64,000 nt of DNA. Source: Actinoalloteichus_B caeruleus (lineage in GTDB: Bacteria > Actinomycetota > Actinomycetes > Mycobacteriales > Pseudonocardiaceae). The position numbers were made by a program, and so were the translations under genes. The notes under the pieces were generated by a model. That model made no database searches, was not told the DNA's origin, and saw nothing but the letters and a program-made list of their open reading frames with translations. The stretch lies in NCBI RefSeq assembly GCF_000718005.1, contig NZ_JODV01000003.1. One strand, 5' to 3'. This document shows, one piece after another, positions 9,202 through 16,988 of the stretch (positions within the stretch are counted from its first letter, which is position 1; every line of letters starts with the position of its first letter).

Positions 9202-9963
9202 TCAGCGGCGGCGGATGGCCCGCTGCATGTTCCGCATCCGCGCCCCCTGGGGCATCGGCCCCTTGGGCATGGCGTTGCCCTTGCTGGCCAGCGCGGCGAG
9301 CCTCGTCTCCAACACGTCCATCTGCGCGACGCTGATGTTACGGGGGAGTTTCATGAGGTGGCGCTGGAGCTTCTTGAGCGGGACCTCCCCCTCCCCGTTA
9401 CCGACCGTGAAGTCGTAGATCGGAGTGCTGCCCACCACCCGGGCGACGCGCTTCTTCTCCTGTGCGATGAGTCCCCGCACGCGGTGCGGGGCGCCCTCCG
9501 CGACCAGGATGATGCCGGGGCGCCCGATGACCCGGTGCACGGCGTCGAGGTGGGTGGTGCCGGCGACGGCGTTCGTCACGCGCCAGCGGCCGCGGATGTT
9601 CTCCAGCGCCCAGCCGGCGGCACCCGGCTGCCCGTCCGCGCGCTGGTAGACGGTGCGCTGGACGCGGCGGCCGAACACGATGACCGCGGCGAGGGCGCCG
9701 AAGGCGATGCCGACCGGCAGGAAGAACCATTGCAGCCCCAGCAGCAAGCCCAGGCCGAAGACGACGAGCGCGGTGCCGAGGAAGGCGACCAGCATCCACG
9801 GGATGAGCCGCTTGTCCTCGCGGCGCTGCATCTTGAACGCCTCGAAGATCTGCTTGCGGCGTTCCCTCGATGCCTGCCGCCGGGCGCTCTTCGCCGCCTT
9901 GGACGCTTCCTTGGCGGCCGCCTTGTCCGGCTTTCCAGCCGCTTTCTCCTGCTTGGGGGCCAT
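9202..9963 (-). CDS. DUF4191 domain membrane protein
   Basis: A 253-residue conserved actinobacterial protein of unknown function (Rv2219 family). Order of parts: a Lys/Ala-rich N-terminus resembling a coiled, positively charged tail (about 1-45), two adjacent membrane helices (about 55-100: LIPWMLVAFLGTALVVFGLG and WFFLPVGIAFGALAAVIVFG), then a cytoplasmic domain with the segment GRPGIILVAEGAPHRV, ending in Arg-rich sequence. ATG 9963 is fixed by TATCCT 6 nt upstream, so the message is probably leaderless. It lies between lipA and the RDD gene in the conserved order and may be cotranscribed with neither, since hairpins flank both ends. Confidence 0.88.
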   Translation of the reverse strand: MAPKQEKAAGKPDKAAAKEASKAAKSARRQASRERRKQIFEAFKMQRREDKRLIPWMLVAFLGTALVVFGLGLLLGLQWFFLPVGIAFGALAAVIVFGRRVQRTVYQRADGQPGAAGWALENIRGRWRVTNAVAGTTHLDAVHRVIGRPGIILVAEGAPHRVRGLIAQEKKRVARVVGSTPIYDFTVGNGEGEVPLKKLQRHLMKLPRNISVAQMDVLETRLAALASKGNAMPKGPMPQGARMRNMQRAIRRR

Positions 9964-9969
9964 ACGACC

Positions 9970-9975
9970 AGGATA
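9970..9975 (-). promoter_or_regulatory. -10 element of a leaderless promoter (TATCCT)
   Basis: On the minus strand TATCCT is followed by GGTCGT and the ATG at 9963, a 6-nt spacing. No ribosome binding site is present. Confidence 0.6.
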
Positions 9976-10054
9976 CGGGGGAGGTCGCGGCCGGCCGCCC
10001 GTGGGGAGACGGCCGAGCCGGGACCGGAGCCTCGCCCTCAGCCGGCCCGGAACG

Positions 10055-10083
10055 GGCCGCCCCCGTGCGGCACGGGGGCGGCC
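10055..10083 (-). terminator. Hairpin terminator after lipA
   Basis: A perfect 13-bp stem (10055-10067 with 10071-10083) with a 3-nt loop begins 8 bases after the lipA stop. It has no T tract. Confidence 0.75.
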
Positions 10084-10090
10084 AGGGTTC

Positions 10091-11092
10091 TCACCGCGCC
10101 AGCAGGGCGCTGGCCTCCTGCGCGGCGGGGCTCTCACTGAGCAGGTGGCTCAGGTTCTCGGGCAGTTCCTCGCCTCGGCGGCGCACCGCGCCCGCGTACA
10201 GCCGACCGGCGCGGTAGGAGGAGCGGACCAGCGGGCCGGCCATGACCCCGGTGAAGCCGATCTCCTCGGCGGTCCTGCTGTGCGCCACGAACTCCTCGGG
10301 CTTGACCCACCGCTCCACGGGGTGGTGGCGGACGCTGGGACGCAGGTACTGCGTGATGGTGATGATCTCGCAACCCGCGTCGTACAGCGACTGGAGCGCC
10401 TCGGTCACCTCGTCGGGCTCCTCGCCCATGCCGAGGATCAGGTTCGACTTGGTCACCAGACCCGCGTTCCTCGCCTCCGTGATGACCCGCAGCGACCGCT
10501 CGTAGCGGAAGCCCGGCCGGATGCGCTTGAAGATCCGAGGAACGGTCTCCACGTTGTGCGCGAGGACCTCCGGACGACTGGAGAAGACCTCGGCGAGCTG
10601 GTCCGGGTCGGCGTTGAAGTCCGGGATCAACAGCTCGACACCCGTCCCCGGGTTGAGCTCGTGGATCTGGCGCACGGTCTCGGCGTACAGCCAGGCGCCG
10701 CCGTCGGGCAGGTCGTCCCTGGCCACTCCGGTGACCGTGGAGTACCGCAGGCCCATCGCCTGGACCGACTCGGCGACCTTGCGCGGTTCGGTGCGGTCCA
10801 GTGCCGCCGGCCGCCCGGTGTCGATCTGGCAGAAGTCACATCGGCGGGTGCACTGGTCACCGCCGATGAGGAACGTGGCCTCCCTGTCCTCCCAGCACTC
10901 GTAGATGTTGGGACAGCCGGCCTCCTCGCAGACCGTGTGCAGGCCCTCGCGCCGCACCAGGCCCTTCAGTTCGCGGTACTCCGGACCCATGCGCGCGCGC
11001 GTCTTGATCCAGGATGGCTTCTTCTCGATGGGCGTCTGGCTGTTGCGGACCTCAAGTCGCAACAGCTTGCGCCCCTCCGGTGCGACCGTCAC
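10091..11092 (-). CDS. lipA: Lipoyl synthase (radical SAM)
   Basis: LipA inserts two sulfurs into protein-bound octanoyl groups to make lipoyl cofactors. The 333 residues carry both iron-sulfur sites: the auxiliary cluster Cys 55, 60 and 66 (CEEAGCPNIYEC) and the radical-SAM CxxxCxxC at Cys 81, 85 and 88 (CTRRCDFC). The C-terminal RSSYRAG segment, whose Ser ligates the auxiliary cluster, is also present. GTG 11092 is preceded 6 nt upstream by TAGGGT, so the mRNA may be leaderless. Substrates come from LipB (gene at 13206-13994), and SucB in this window is a target. An SDR and an LLM oxidoreductase separate it from lipB. Confidence 0.98.
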   Translation of the reverse strand: MTVAPEGRKLLRLEVRNSQTPIEKKPSWIKTRARMGPEYRELKGLVRREGLHTVCEEAGCPNIYECWEDREATFLIGGDQCTRRCDFCQIDTGRPAALDRTEPRKVAESVQAMGLRYSTVTGVARDDLPDGGAWLYAETVRQIHELNPGTGVELLIPDFNADPDQLAEVFSSRPEVLAHNVETVPRIFKRIRPGFRYERSLRVITEARNAGLVTKSNLILGMGEEPDEVTEALQSLYDAGCEIITITQYLRPSVRHHPVERWVKPEEFVAHSRTAEEIGFTGVMAGPLVRSSYRAGRLYAGAVRRRGEELPENLSHLLSESPAAQEASALLAR

Positions 11093-11181
11093 ACGCCCAC
11101 CCTACGCGTCGTCGTGCTGTGGTCCACGCCATCCGGTCGGGCATCCCGGCGGAGGACGTGGACCCGGCACCAGGCGTGCGC

Positions 11182-12108
11182 TCAGCGTGGATCGGGCGTC
11201 ACTCCGGTGAGCGTCGCCGTGAGGTCCCACAACTCGGCCGCGACCCGAGTGTCCTGGGCCGCCGCCGTGGAGGACACCTTCTTCGGACCGCCCCTGGCCT
11301 CGCCGGGGCCGTCGGGCCCGTAGTAGTCACCGGACCGCACGTCCGGCATCGTCGCCGCGTACAGCTGCGGGCTGGCCCCGTCGGCGACGGGCTGGGTCAT
11401 CACGCGGTTGACCAGCCCCCACCCCTTCTCCATCCAGGAGCTGCCCCGGGCCCTGGCCATGTTCCCGCCGAGCTCGGTGGCCGTCATGCCGGGGTGCGCG
11501 GCCACGCTGAGCAGGTCCAGGCCAGCCGCCCTGGCACGGCGGTCCAGCTCGAAGGCGAAGAGGAGGTTGGCGAGCTTCGACTGCCCGTAGGCCCGGCCCG
11601 CGTTGTACTTGCGGTACTCGTAGTTCAGGTCGCTCAGATCGAGGGAACCGGCGCGGTGGGCGATGGAGCTGAGGGTCACGACCCGCGCCCCCGGCCGCAT
11701 GAGGCTGGGCATCAGCAACCAGGTCAACGCGGCGTGGCCCAGGTGGTTCACCCCCATCTGGAGTTCGAACCCGTCGAGGGTCCGCGTCAACGGCGGCGCC
11801 ATCACGCCCGCGTTGTTCATCAGGATGTCGATGCCCTCCGGGCAGAGCGCCCTGGCCGTGCTGGCGGCCTGCCGCACCGAGGACAGGTCCGCGAGGTCTA
11901 GCTCGACCAGTTCGGCCTCACCGCCGGCGGCGCGGATCTCGTCCACCACCGGCCGCCCGCGTTCGGCCGAGCGGCAGGCCAACAACACTCGTGCGCCACG
12001 GCTGGCGAGGGTGACCGCCGAGTAGCGCCCCAACCCGGAGTTCGCTCCGGTGATCAGGACGTTGCGGCCGGTCTGGTCGGGGATCTGGGTTGCGCTCCAT
12101 CTGGACAT
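11182..12108 (-). CDS. Short-chain dehydrogenase/reductase
   Basis: A 308-residue SDR of the retinol-dehydrogenase/protochlorophyllide-reductase-like class. The cofactor motif TGANSGLGR lies near residue 20-28, NNAG at about 95-98, and the catalytic pair is Y-G-Q-S-K (Tyr then Lys) in RAYGQSKLANLLFAFEL. An Arg in CRS after the second strand (LLACRSAERG) favours NADPH. The substrate cannot be told from sequence. ATG 12108 is the natural start; upstream is a short gap to the divergent LLM gene. It sits between lipA and lipB, which adjoin in M. tuberculosis (from memory), so it may be a lineage-specific insertion. Confidence 0.92.
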   Translation of the reverse strand: MSRWSATQIPDQTGRNVLITGANSGLGRYSAVTLASRGARVLLACRSAERGRPVVDEIRAAGGEAELVELDLADLSSVRQAASTARALCPEGIDILMNNAGVMAPPLTRTLDGFELQMGVNHLGHAALTWLLMPSLMRPGARVVTLSSIAHRAGSLDLSDLNYEYRKYNAGRAYGQSKLANLLFAFELDRRARAAGLDLLSVAAHPGMTATELGGNMARARGSSWMEKGWGLVNRVMTQPVADGASPQLYAATMPDVRSGDYYGPDGPGEARGGPKKVSSTAAAQDTRVAAELWDLTATLTGVTPDPR

Positions 12109-12248
12109 AGCTCACAACTACCGTGTGGCGATCCGTGGTGCCACGGCGGCCCGGCACCGGAGACCACCGCCGTGCCGGGACCGCGCCCTCCGCCGTGTCG
12201 AGGCCCCCGGTTGGCCCTCGCTCCGGTCGCCCTGCACCCTTGGAGCCC

Positions 12249-13196
12249 GTGAACGATCGCATCGAACTCCGGGTGTTCACCGAACCCCAGCAGGGCGCCA
12301 CCTACACCGACCTGCTCCGCGTCGCGCGGTGCGCCGAGTCGGCCGGTTACGGCGCCTTCTTCCGTTCCGACCACTACCTGAAGATGGGCTCGGTCTCCGG
12401 CCTGCCCGGCCCCACCGACGCCTGGGTGACCCTGGGCGGCATCGCGCGGGAGACCAGCACGATCCGGCTGGGCACCCTCGTGACCGCCGGGACCTTCCGC
12501 CTGCCCGGTCCGCTCGCCATCACCGTCGCCCAGGTCGACGAGATGTCCGGCGGCCGGGTGGACCTGGGCCTGGGCACCGGCTGGTACGCCGAGGAGCACG
12601 CCGCCTACGGTGTTCCGTTCCCGCCGCTGGCCGAACGGTTCGACCGCTTCGAGGAGCAGCTGGAGATCATCACCGGTCTCTGGGGCACGCCGGAGGGTGA
12701 GACCTTCGACTACGAGGGACGGCACTACCAGATCAGCGACTCGCCGGCGCTGCCCAAGCCGGTGCAGCGGCCACGGCCGCCACTCGTGCTCGGCGGGAAG
12801 GGCAAGAAGCGCACGCCGGAGCTGGCCGCCCGGTTCGCCGACGAGTTCAACCTGCCCTTCGTCGACATGGAGACGGCGGCGGAGCAGTTCGAACGGGTGG
12901 ACCGGGCCGCCGTCGCGGCCGGGCGGCGCGCGGGGGACATCCTCCGGTCGGCCGCGCTGGTGCTGTGCGTCGGCCGGGACGAGCCGGAGGTGGCCCGCCG
13001 CGCCGCCGCGATCGGCCGGGAGGTGCCGGAACTGCGGGAGAACGGGCTCGCCGGCACGCCGGGCGAGATCGTCGACCGGATCGGGCAGTGGCGGGAGCGG
13101 ACCGGTGTCCGTCGGCTCTACCTCCAGGTGCTCGACCTGGCTGACCTCGACCACCTGGAGCTGGTCGCCTCGGAGGTGGCGCCCCAGCTCGGGTGA
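12249..13196 (+). CDS. LLM-class F420-dependent oxidoreductase
   Basis: A 315-residue luciferase-like monooxygenase-fold protein of the actinobacterial class that uses coenzyme F420 (or flavin). Visible family marks are the FFRSDHYLKMG segment near residue 40, a glycine-rich LGLGTGWYAEEH segment near 105, and LVLGGKGKKR near 180. The substrate is unknown. GTG 12249 is taken because TTGGAG stands just upstream and the barrel begins immediately (NDRIELRVF); the frame itself opens at 12123. Divergent from the SDR and convergent with lipB, leaving a 9-base gap. It shares the probable insertion with the SDR. Confidence 0.9.
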   Translation: MNDRIELRVFTEPQQGATYTDLLRVARCAESAGYGAFFRSDHYLKMGSVSGLPGPTDAWVTLGGIARETSTIRLGTLVTAGTFRLPGPLAITVAQVDEMSGGRVDLGLGTGWYAEEHAAYGVPFPPLAERFDRFEEQLEIITGLWGTPEGETFDYEGRHYQISDSPALPKPVQRPRPPLVLGGKGKKRTPELAARFADEFNLPFVDMETAAEQFERVDRAAVAAGRRAGDILRSAALVLCVGRDEPEVARRAAAIGREVPELRENGLAGTPGEIVDRIGQWRERTGVRRLYLQVLDLADLDHLELVASEVAPQLG

Positions 13197-13205
13197 TGGC
13201 CCGCC

Positions 13206-13994
13206 TCAGCCGGCGGACTGGATCCGGGAGTCGAGGGCGAAGGTGACCGCTCCGGCCCCGGCCGGTTCCGCCGGCTCCGGCCGGGCGGGTCGGTGGGTCA
13301 CCGGCAGCGTGCCCTCCAGCGCGTCGAGCACCGCCCGCTCGACGAGCGGCAGGACCTCGGCGACGGTCACGGTCCGCCCGAGCTCCGCGGTCAGGGACGT
13401 GGTGCCCGCGTCGCTGATCCCGCAGGGCACGATGCGGTCCCACGCCGACATGTCGGGATCGCAGTTGATCTCCAGGCCGTGCATGGTCACGCCCCGCTGC
13501 ACCCGGATGCCGAGCGCGGCGATCTTGCGTTCGCCACCCCGCTCGTCGGCGGGCACCCAGACGCCGCTGCGGCCCTCGACCCGCCCGGTGCGCACGCCCA
13601 GCTGGTCGCACACCGAGATCAGCGCCTGCTCCAACCTCCGGACGTAGTCCACGACGTCGACCGGTTCGGCGAGTTCGACGATCGGGTAGCCGACCAGCTG
13701 ACCGGGGCCGTGCCAGGTGATCATCCCGCCCCGGTCGACGTCGATGACCGGGGTGCCGTCCTGCGGTTTGTCCGCCGGCCGGGTCCGCTTGCCCGCCGTG
13801 TACACGGAGGGGTGTTCGAGCAGGAGGAGGGTGTCGGGCCCGTCACCGGCCTGCCTGGCAGCGACCAGTTCGCGCTGGAGGTCCCAGGCCCGCTGGTACT
13901 CGATGAGCCCGAGATGCCGCACGACCACCTGGTCGCTCGCCGACCGGCACGAGGTGGACGGGGCGGAGCGGAGGAGTTCGTCGTTGCTGCGCAC
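13206..13994 (-). CDS. lipB: Lipoyl(octanoyl) transferase
   Basis: LipB moves octanoate from acyl carrier protein onto lipoyl domains, the step before LipA. The 262-residue protein has the RxxY/H region HPSVYTAGKR, the substrate motif RGGMITWHGPGQLVGYPI near 85-100, the catalytic Lys in KIAALGIRV and the acyl-accepting Cys in RIVPCGISD. It is slightly longer than the usual 220-240 because of an N-terminal extension. GTG 13994 is supported by TAGGGT 7 nt upstream, making it probably leaderless. TIGR01777 and sucB genes lie upstream on the same strand, an order matching Rv2215-Rv2218 (from memory). Confidence 0.97.
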   Translation of the reverse strand: MRSNDELLRSAPSTSCRSASDQVVVRHLGLIEYQRAWDLQRELVAARQAGDGPDTLLLLEHPSVYTAGKRTRPADKPQDGTPVIDVDRGGMITWHGPGQLVGYPIVELAEPVDVVDYVRRLEQALISVCDQLGVRTGRVEGRSGVWVPADERGGERKIAALGIRVQRGVTMHGLEINCDPDMSAWDRIVPCGISDAGTTSLTAELGRTVTVAEVLPLVERAVLDALEGTLPVTHRPARPEPAEPAGAGAVTFALDSRIQSAG

Positions 13995-14001
13995 GGACCT
14001 G

Positions 14002-14007
14002 ACCCTA
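14002..14007 (-). promoter_or_regulatory. -10 element of a leaderless lipB promoter (TAGGGT)
   Basis: Minus-strand TAGGGT, then CAGGTCC, then the GTG at 13994: a 7-nt spacing without a ribosome binding site. Confidence 0.65.
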
Positions 14008-14090
14008 CGCCCGGCCGCGCGCGGGTCGCCGGCGTGGCCGGCGTGGTGCGCGCGACGCCACAGGCGAGGACGTGCGACCGCGTTCCCGGC

Positions 14091-14981
14091 TCAGTCGTTC
14101 AACGCGGCCACGAGGGCGGAGTTCAGCGCGGGGTGGTGGAAGTGGAACCCGTGTTCGGAGAGGGCCTTCGGCACGGCTCGCTGGCCGGTGAGCACCAACT
14201 CGTCGGCGATCTGGCCCAGGAGGGCGCGCAGCGCCACCCCGGGAACGACCCAGGGCGCCGGGCGCCCCAACGCGGTCGACATCACGCGGGTGAACTCGGC
14301 GTTGGTCACCGGCGCGGGCGCGGTGAGGTTCACGGGGCCGTCGAGGCCGTCGGTCTCCAGTACGAACCGGAGCGCCGCCAGCTCGTCGTCCATGCCGATC
14401 CACGACAGGTACTGGCCGCCGCTGCCCAGCCGGCCCCCCAGCATCAGGGAGAAGAGCGGCCGCAGCGTGCCGAGCAGTCCACCTCCGGAGCTGAGCACGA
14501 TGCCGTTCCTGGCCAGGACGACGCGGGCGCCGGCCTCCCGCGCGGGGCGCACCGCGTCCTCCCAGTCGCGGCACAGCTCCGCGAGGAACCCCGACCCGAG
14601 CGGGGCGGTCTCGTCCACGGCGCGGTCCCCGGTGTCGCCGTAGTAGCCCACGGCGGAGGCGTTGACGAGCACCGGGATCCGGTGTTCGGCGACGGCGGTG
14701 CTGAGGACCTCGGTGGGCACGAGCCGGCTGTCACGCAGCACCTGTTTCCTGGCGTGGTTCCACCGGCGCCCGAAGATCGACGCCCCGCACAGGTTCACCA
14801 CCGCGTCGGCGCCCTCCAGCGCGTCGTGGGGCACGTGGCCGGCGGGCGGATCCCAACTCCGTTCGCTGGCCGCCCTCGCCGGTCGGCGGACGAGGCGCAC
14901 CACCTCGTGACCGGTGTCCTCGAGAGCGGAGACCAGGGCGGAGCCGACAAGACCTGAGGAACCAGCGACCACGACGCGCAT
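14091..14981 (-). CDS. TIGR01777 family epimerase/oxidoreductase (SulA-like SDR)
   Basis: A 296-residue extended-SDR protein. It begins MRVVVAGSSGLVGSALV, with the NAD(P)-binding GSSGLVG at 7-13, and contains VVNLCGASIFGRRW, VNASAVGYYGDTG and a C-terminal DUF1731-like segment (ALGRPAPWVVPGVALRALLG). No reaction is established for the family. Two starts compete: ATG 14981, which agrees with homologs but touches its AAGGA, and ATG 14999, six residues earlier with no clear ribosome binding site. It lies between lipB and sucB on the same strand (Rv2216 position). Confidence 0.9.
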   Translation of the reverse strand: MRVVVAGSSGLVGSALVSALEDTGHEVVRLVRRPARAASERSWDPPAGHVPHDALEGADAVVNLCGASIFGRRWNHARKQVLRDSRLVPTEVLSTAVAEHRIPVLVNASAVGYYGDTGDRAVDETAPLGSGFLAELCRDWEDAVRPAREAGARVVLARNGIVLSSGGGLLGTLRPLFSLMLGGRLGSGGQYLSWIGMDDELAALRFVLETDGLDGPVNLTAPAPVTNAEFTRVMSTALGRPAPWVVPGVALRALLGQIADELVLTGQRAVPKALSEHGFHFHHPALNSALVAALND

Positions 14982-15155
14982 TCCTTGATCGTGACGCATC
15001 GGCGTCGTCGACGCGACTCCGTCCCGCTCCGGTCGGTCGCCCCGCCGGCGGGCACGGAGGGAGCGACGGGATCGTGGTGGGCAGGCGAACCGGTCGACCG
15101 CTGTCGGAGCACAGCGTCGGGGTGGCCCTCCCGCCGTCCCGGCATCGAACGGCGC

Positions 15156-15186
15156 CGGGCCCCGCCACCGGTGGTGGCGGGGCCCG
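15156..15186 (-). terminator. Hairpin terminator after sucB
   Basis: A perfect 14-bp stem (15156-15169 with 15173-15186) starts 22 bases past the sucB stop. There is no T run. Confidence 0.75.
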
Positions 15187-15207
15187 GGGTCAGCGGGGGT
15201 GGCGGCG

Positions 15208-16932
15208 TCAGAGACCGAGGTCGGACTCGAACGCGCCCTCCTCCAGCCGCTGCTTGATGGTCGCCAGGAACCGGGCGGCGTCGGCGCCGTCCACCAGGCG
15301 GTGGTCGTAGGACAGCGCGAGGTAGACCATCGACCGGATGGCGATGGTGTCGCCGCCGGACTCGTCGCTCACCACGACGGGCCGCTTCACGACGGCCCCG
15401 GTGCCGAGGATGCCGACCTGCGGCTGGGCGAAGATCGGCGTGTCGAACAGCGCGCCCCGGCTGCCCGTGTTGGTCAGCGTGAAGGTGCCACCGCTGAGCT
15501 CGTCGGGCGTGATCTTGTTCGTCCTGGTCCGCTCGGCGACGTCCGCGATCTTGCGGGCGAGCCCGGCGAGGTTCAGGTCACCAGCGTTGTGCACCACCGG
15601 GACCATCAGGCCGCGATCGGTGTCCACCGCGATCACCAGGTGCTCGGCACCGTGGTAGGTGACCTCCTTCTTCTCCAGGTTCATGGAGGCGTTCAGCTGC
15701 GGGTGCTGCTTGAGCGCCTCCACCGTGGCCTTGGCGAAGAACGGGAGGAAGGACAGGCCCACGCCCTCACGGGCGGCGAAGGCCGCCTTGGCCCTGGCCC
15801 GCAGCCGGGCGATCCGGGTGACGTCGACCTCGACGACGGTGGTGAGCTGCGCGGCGGTCTGCAACGACTCGACCATGCGGGTGGCGAGCACCTGCCGCAG
15901 CCGCGACAGCTTTTCGGTCCGGCCCCGGAGCTCGCTCTCCCGCACGGGCTCCGGCGTGGGCGCGGAGCCCGTGGCCGGAGCGGGCGCCTGCTGCGCGGGG
16001 GCCTTCTTGGCCTCGACGGCGGCGAGCACGTCCTGCTTGCGGATCCGGCCACCGACACCCGAGCCCTGGAGGGTGTTCAGGTCGATGCCGTTCTCGTTGG
16101 CGAGCTTGCGCACCAGCGGGGTGACGTAGGGGTTCCCCCCGCCGTCCGCGCTCGGCTGCGCCTGCTGCGGCGCGGCCGGAGCGGGCGCCGGAGCGGGTTC
16201 CTCCGACGGGGCCGAGGGCCGAGGGGCGGGAGCCGGTGCCTCGGCGGGGGCCTCCTGGGCGGGGGCCTCCTGAACGGGTGCCGGGGCGGGCTCCGGGGCG
16301 GCGGCCTGGGCCGGCGCGCCGGAACCGATGACCGCGAGTCGTCCGCCCACCTCGACGGTCTCGTCCTCGCCCGCCACGATCTCCAGCAGCGTGCCGGCGA
16401 CCGGGGAGGGGATCTCGGTGTCGACCTTGTCGGTGGAGACCTCGAGCAGGGGCTCGTCGACCTCGACGCTGTCCCCGACGTTCTTCAGCCACCGTGTGAC
16501 GGTGCCCTCGGTGACGCTCTCACCCAGTGCGGGCATCTCCACCGATGTGCCCTCGGCGGAGCCGCCGCCGTTGCCGGCCCCGGACGCCGCCGGCTGCGGG
16601 GCCGGGGCGGGCTGCTCGGCGGGCTGGGGAGTCGGCGCTGGGGACTCGGCCGGCTGCTCCTGGGCGGCGGGGGCGGAAGCCGGCTCCTCACCCGAACCGT
16701 CGTCGAGCTGGGCCAGTTCGGCGCCGACCTCGACGGTCTCGTCCTCCTGGGCGATGATCCGCCGCAGTACTCCGGCGGCGGGGGAGGGGATCTCGGTGTC
16801 GACCTTGTCGGTGGAGACCTCGAGCAGGGGCTCGTCGACCTCGACCCGGTCGCCTTCCTTCTTCAACCACCGTGTGACGGTGCCCTCGGTGACACTCTCA
16901 CCGAGCGCCGGCATCTGGACGGAGAAGGCCAT
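15208..16932 (-). CDS. sucB: 2-oxoacid dehydrogenase E2, dihydrolipoyl succinyl/acetyltransferase, two lipoyl domains
   Basis: E2 core of a 2-oxoacid dehydrogenase complex. The 574 residues hold lipoyl domain 1 (1-80, lipoyl Lys 43 in STDKVDTE), an Ala/Pro linker, lipoyl domain 2 (127-205, Lys 169), a second Ala/Pro linker, an E1/E3-binding domain (GNPYVTPLVRKLANENGID) and the catalytic domain ending in LSYDHRLVDGADAARF with the His and Asp of the active site. M. tuberculosis DlaT (Rv2215) serves pyruvate dehydrogenase and peroxidase functions, so pyruvate or oxoglutarate specificity is open. ATG 16932 has a weak GAGGAG 12 nt upstream. lpdA (E3) is 56 bp upstream on the same strand. Confidence 0.96.
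   Translation of the reverse strand: MAFSVQMPALGESVTEGTVTRWLKKEGDRVEVDEPLLEVSTDKVDTEIPSPAAGVLRRIIAQEDETVEVGAELAQLDDGSGEEPASAPAAQEQPAESPAPTPQPAEQPAPAPQPAASGAGNGGGSAEGTSVEMPALGESVTEGTVTRWLKNVGDSVEVDEPLLEVSTDKVDTEIPSPVAGTLLEIVAGEDETVEVGGRLAVIGSGAPAQAAAPEPAPAPVQEAPAQEAPAEAPAPAPRPSAPSEEPAPAPAPAAPQQAQPSADGGGNPYVTPLVRKLANENGIDLNTLQGSGVGGRIRKQDVLAAVEAKKAPAQQAPAPATGSAPTPEPVRESELRGRTEKLSRLRQVLATRMVESLQTAAQLTTVVEVDVTRIARLRARAKAAFAAREGVGLSFLPFFAKATVEALKQHPQLNASMNLEKKEVTYHGAEHLVIAVDTDRGLMVPVVHNAGDLNLAGLARKIADVAERTRTNKITPDELSGGTFTLTNTGSRGALFDTPIFAQPQVGILGTGAVVKRPVVVSDESGGDTIAIRSMVYLALSYDHRLVDGADAARFLATIKQRLEEGAFESDLGL
16403..16467. repeat. 65-bp perfect direct repeat, copy 2 (second lipoyl domain)
   Basis: This stretch is identical, base for base, to 16781-16845. 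It encodes the EVDEPLLEVSTDK region and the following PSP of the second lipoyl domain of sucB. Similarity at a lower level continues toward the domain starts. Confidence 0.9.
16781..16845. repeat. 65-bp perfect direct repeat, copy 1 (first lipoyl domain)
   Basis: Identical to 16403-16467, offset 378 bp (126 codons). Complete silent-site identity suggests recent duplication or gene conversion of the lipoyl domain. Confidence 0.9.
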
Positions 16933-16988
16933 CTTTTCGCTGACTCCTCGTGCTAGTCGCTCGTGGGACTTAGTTCCTCGCTCCGGCT

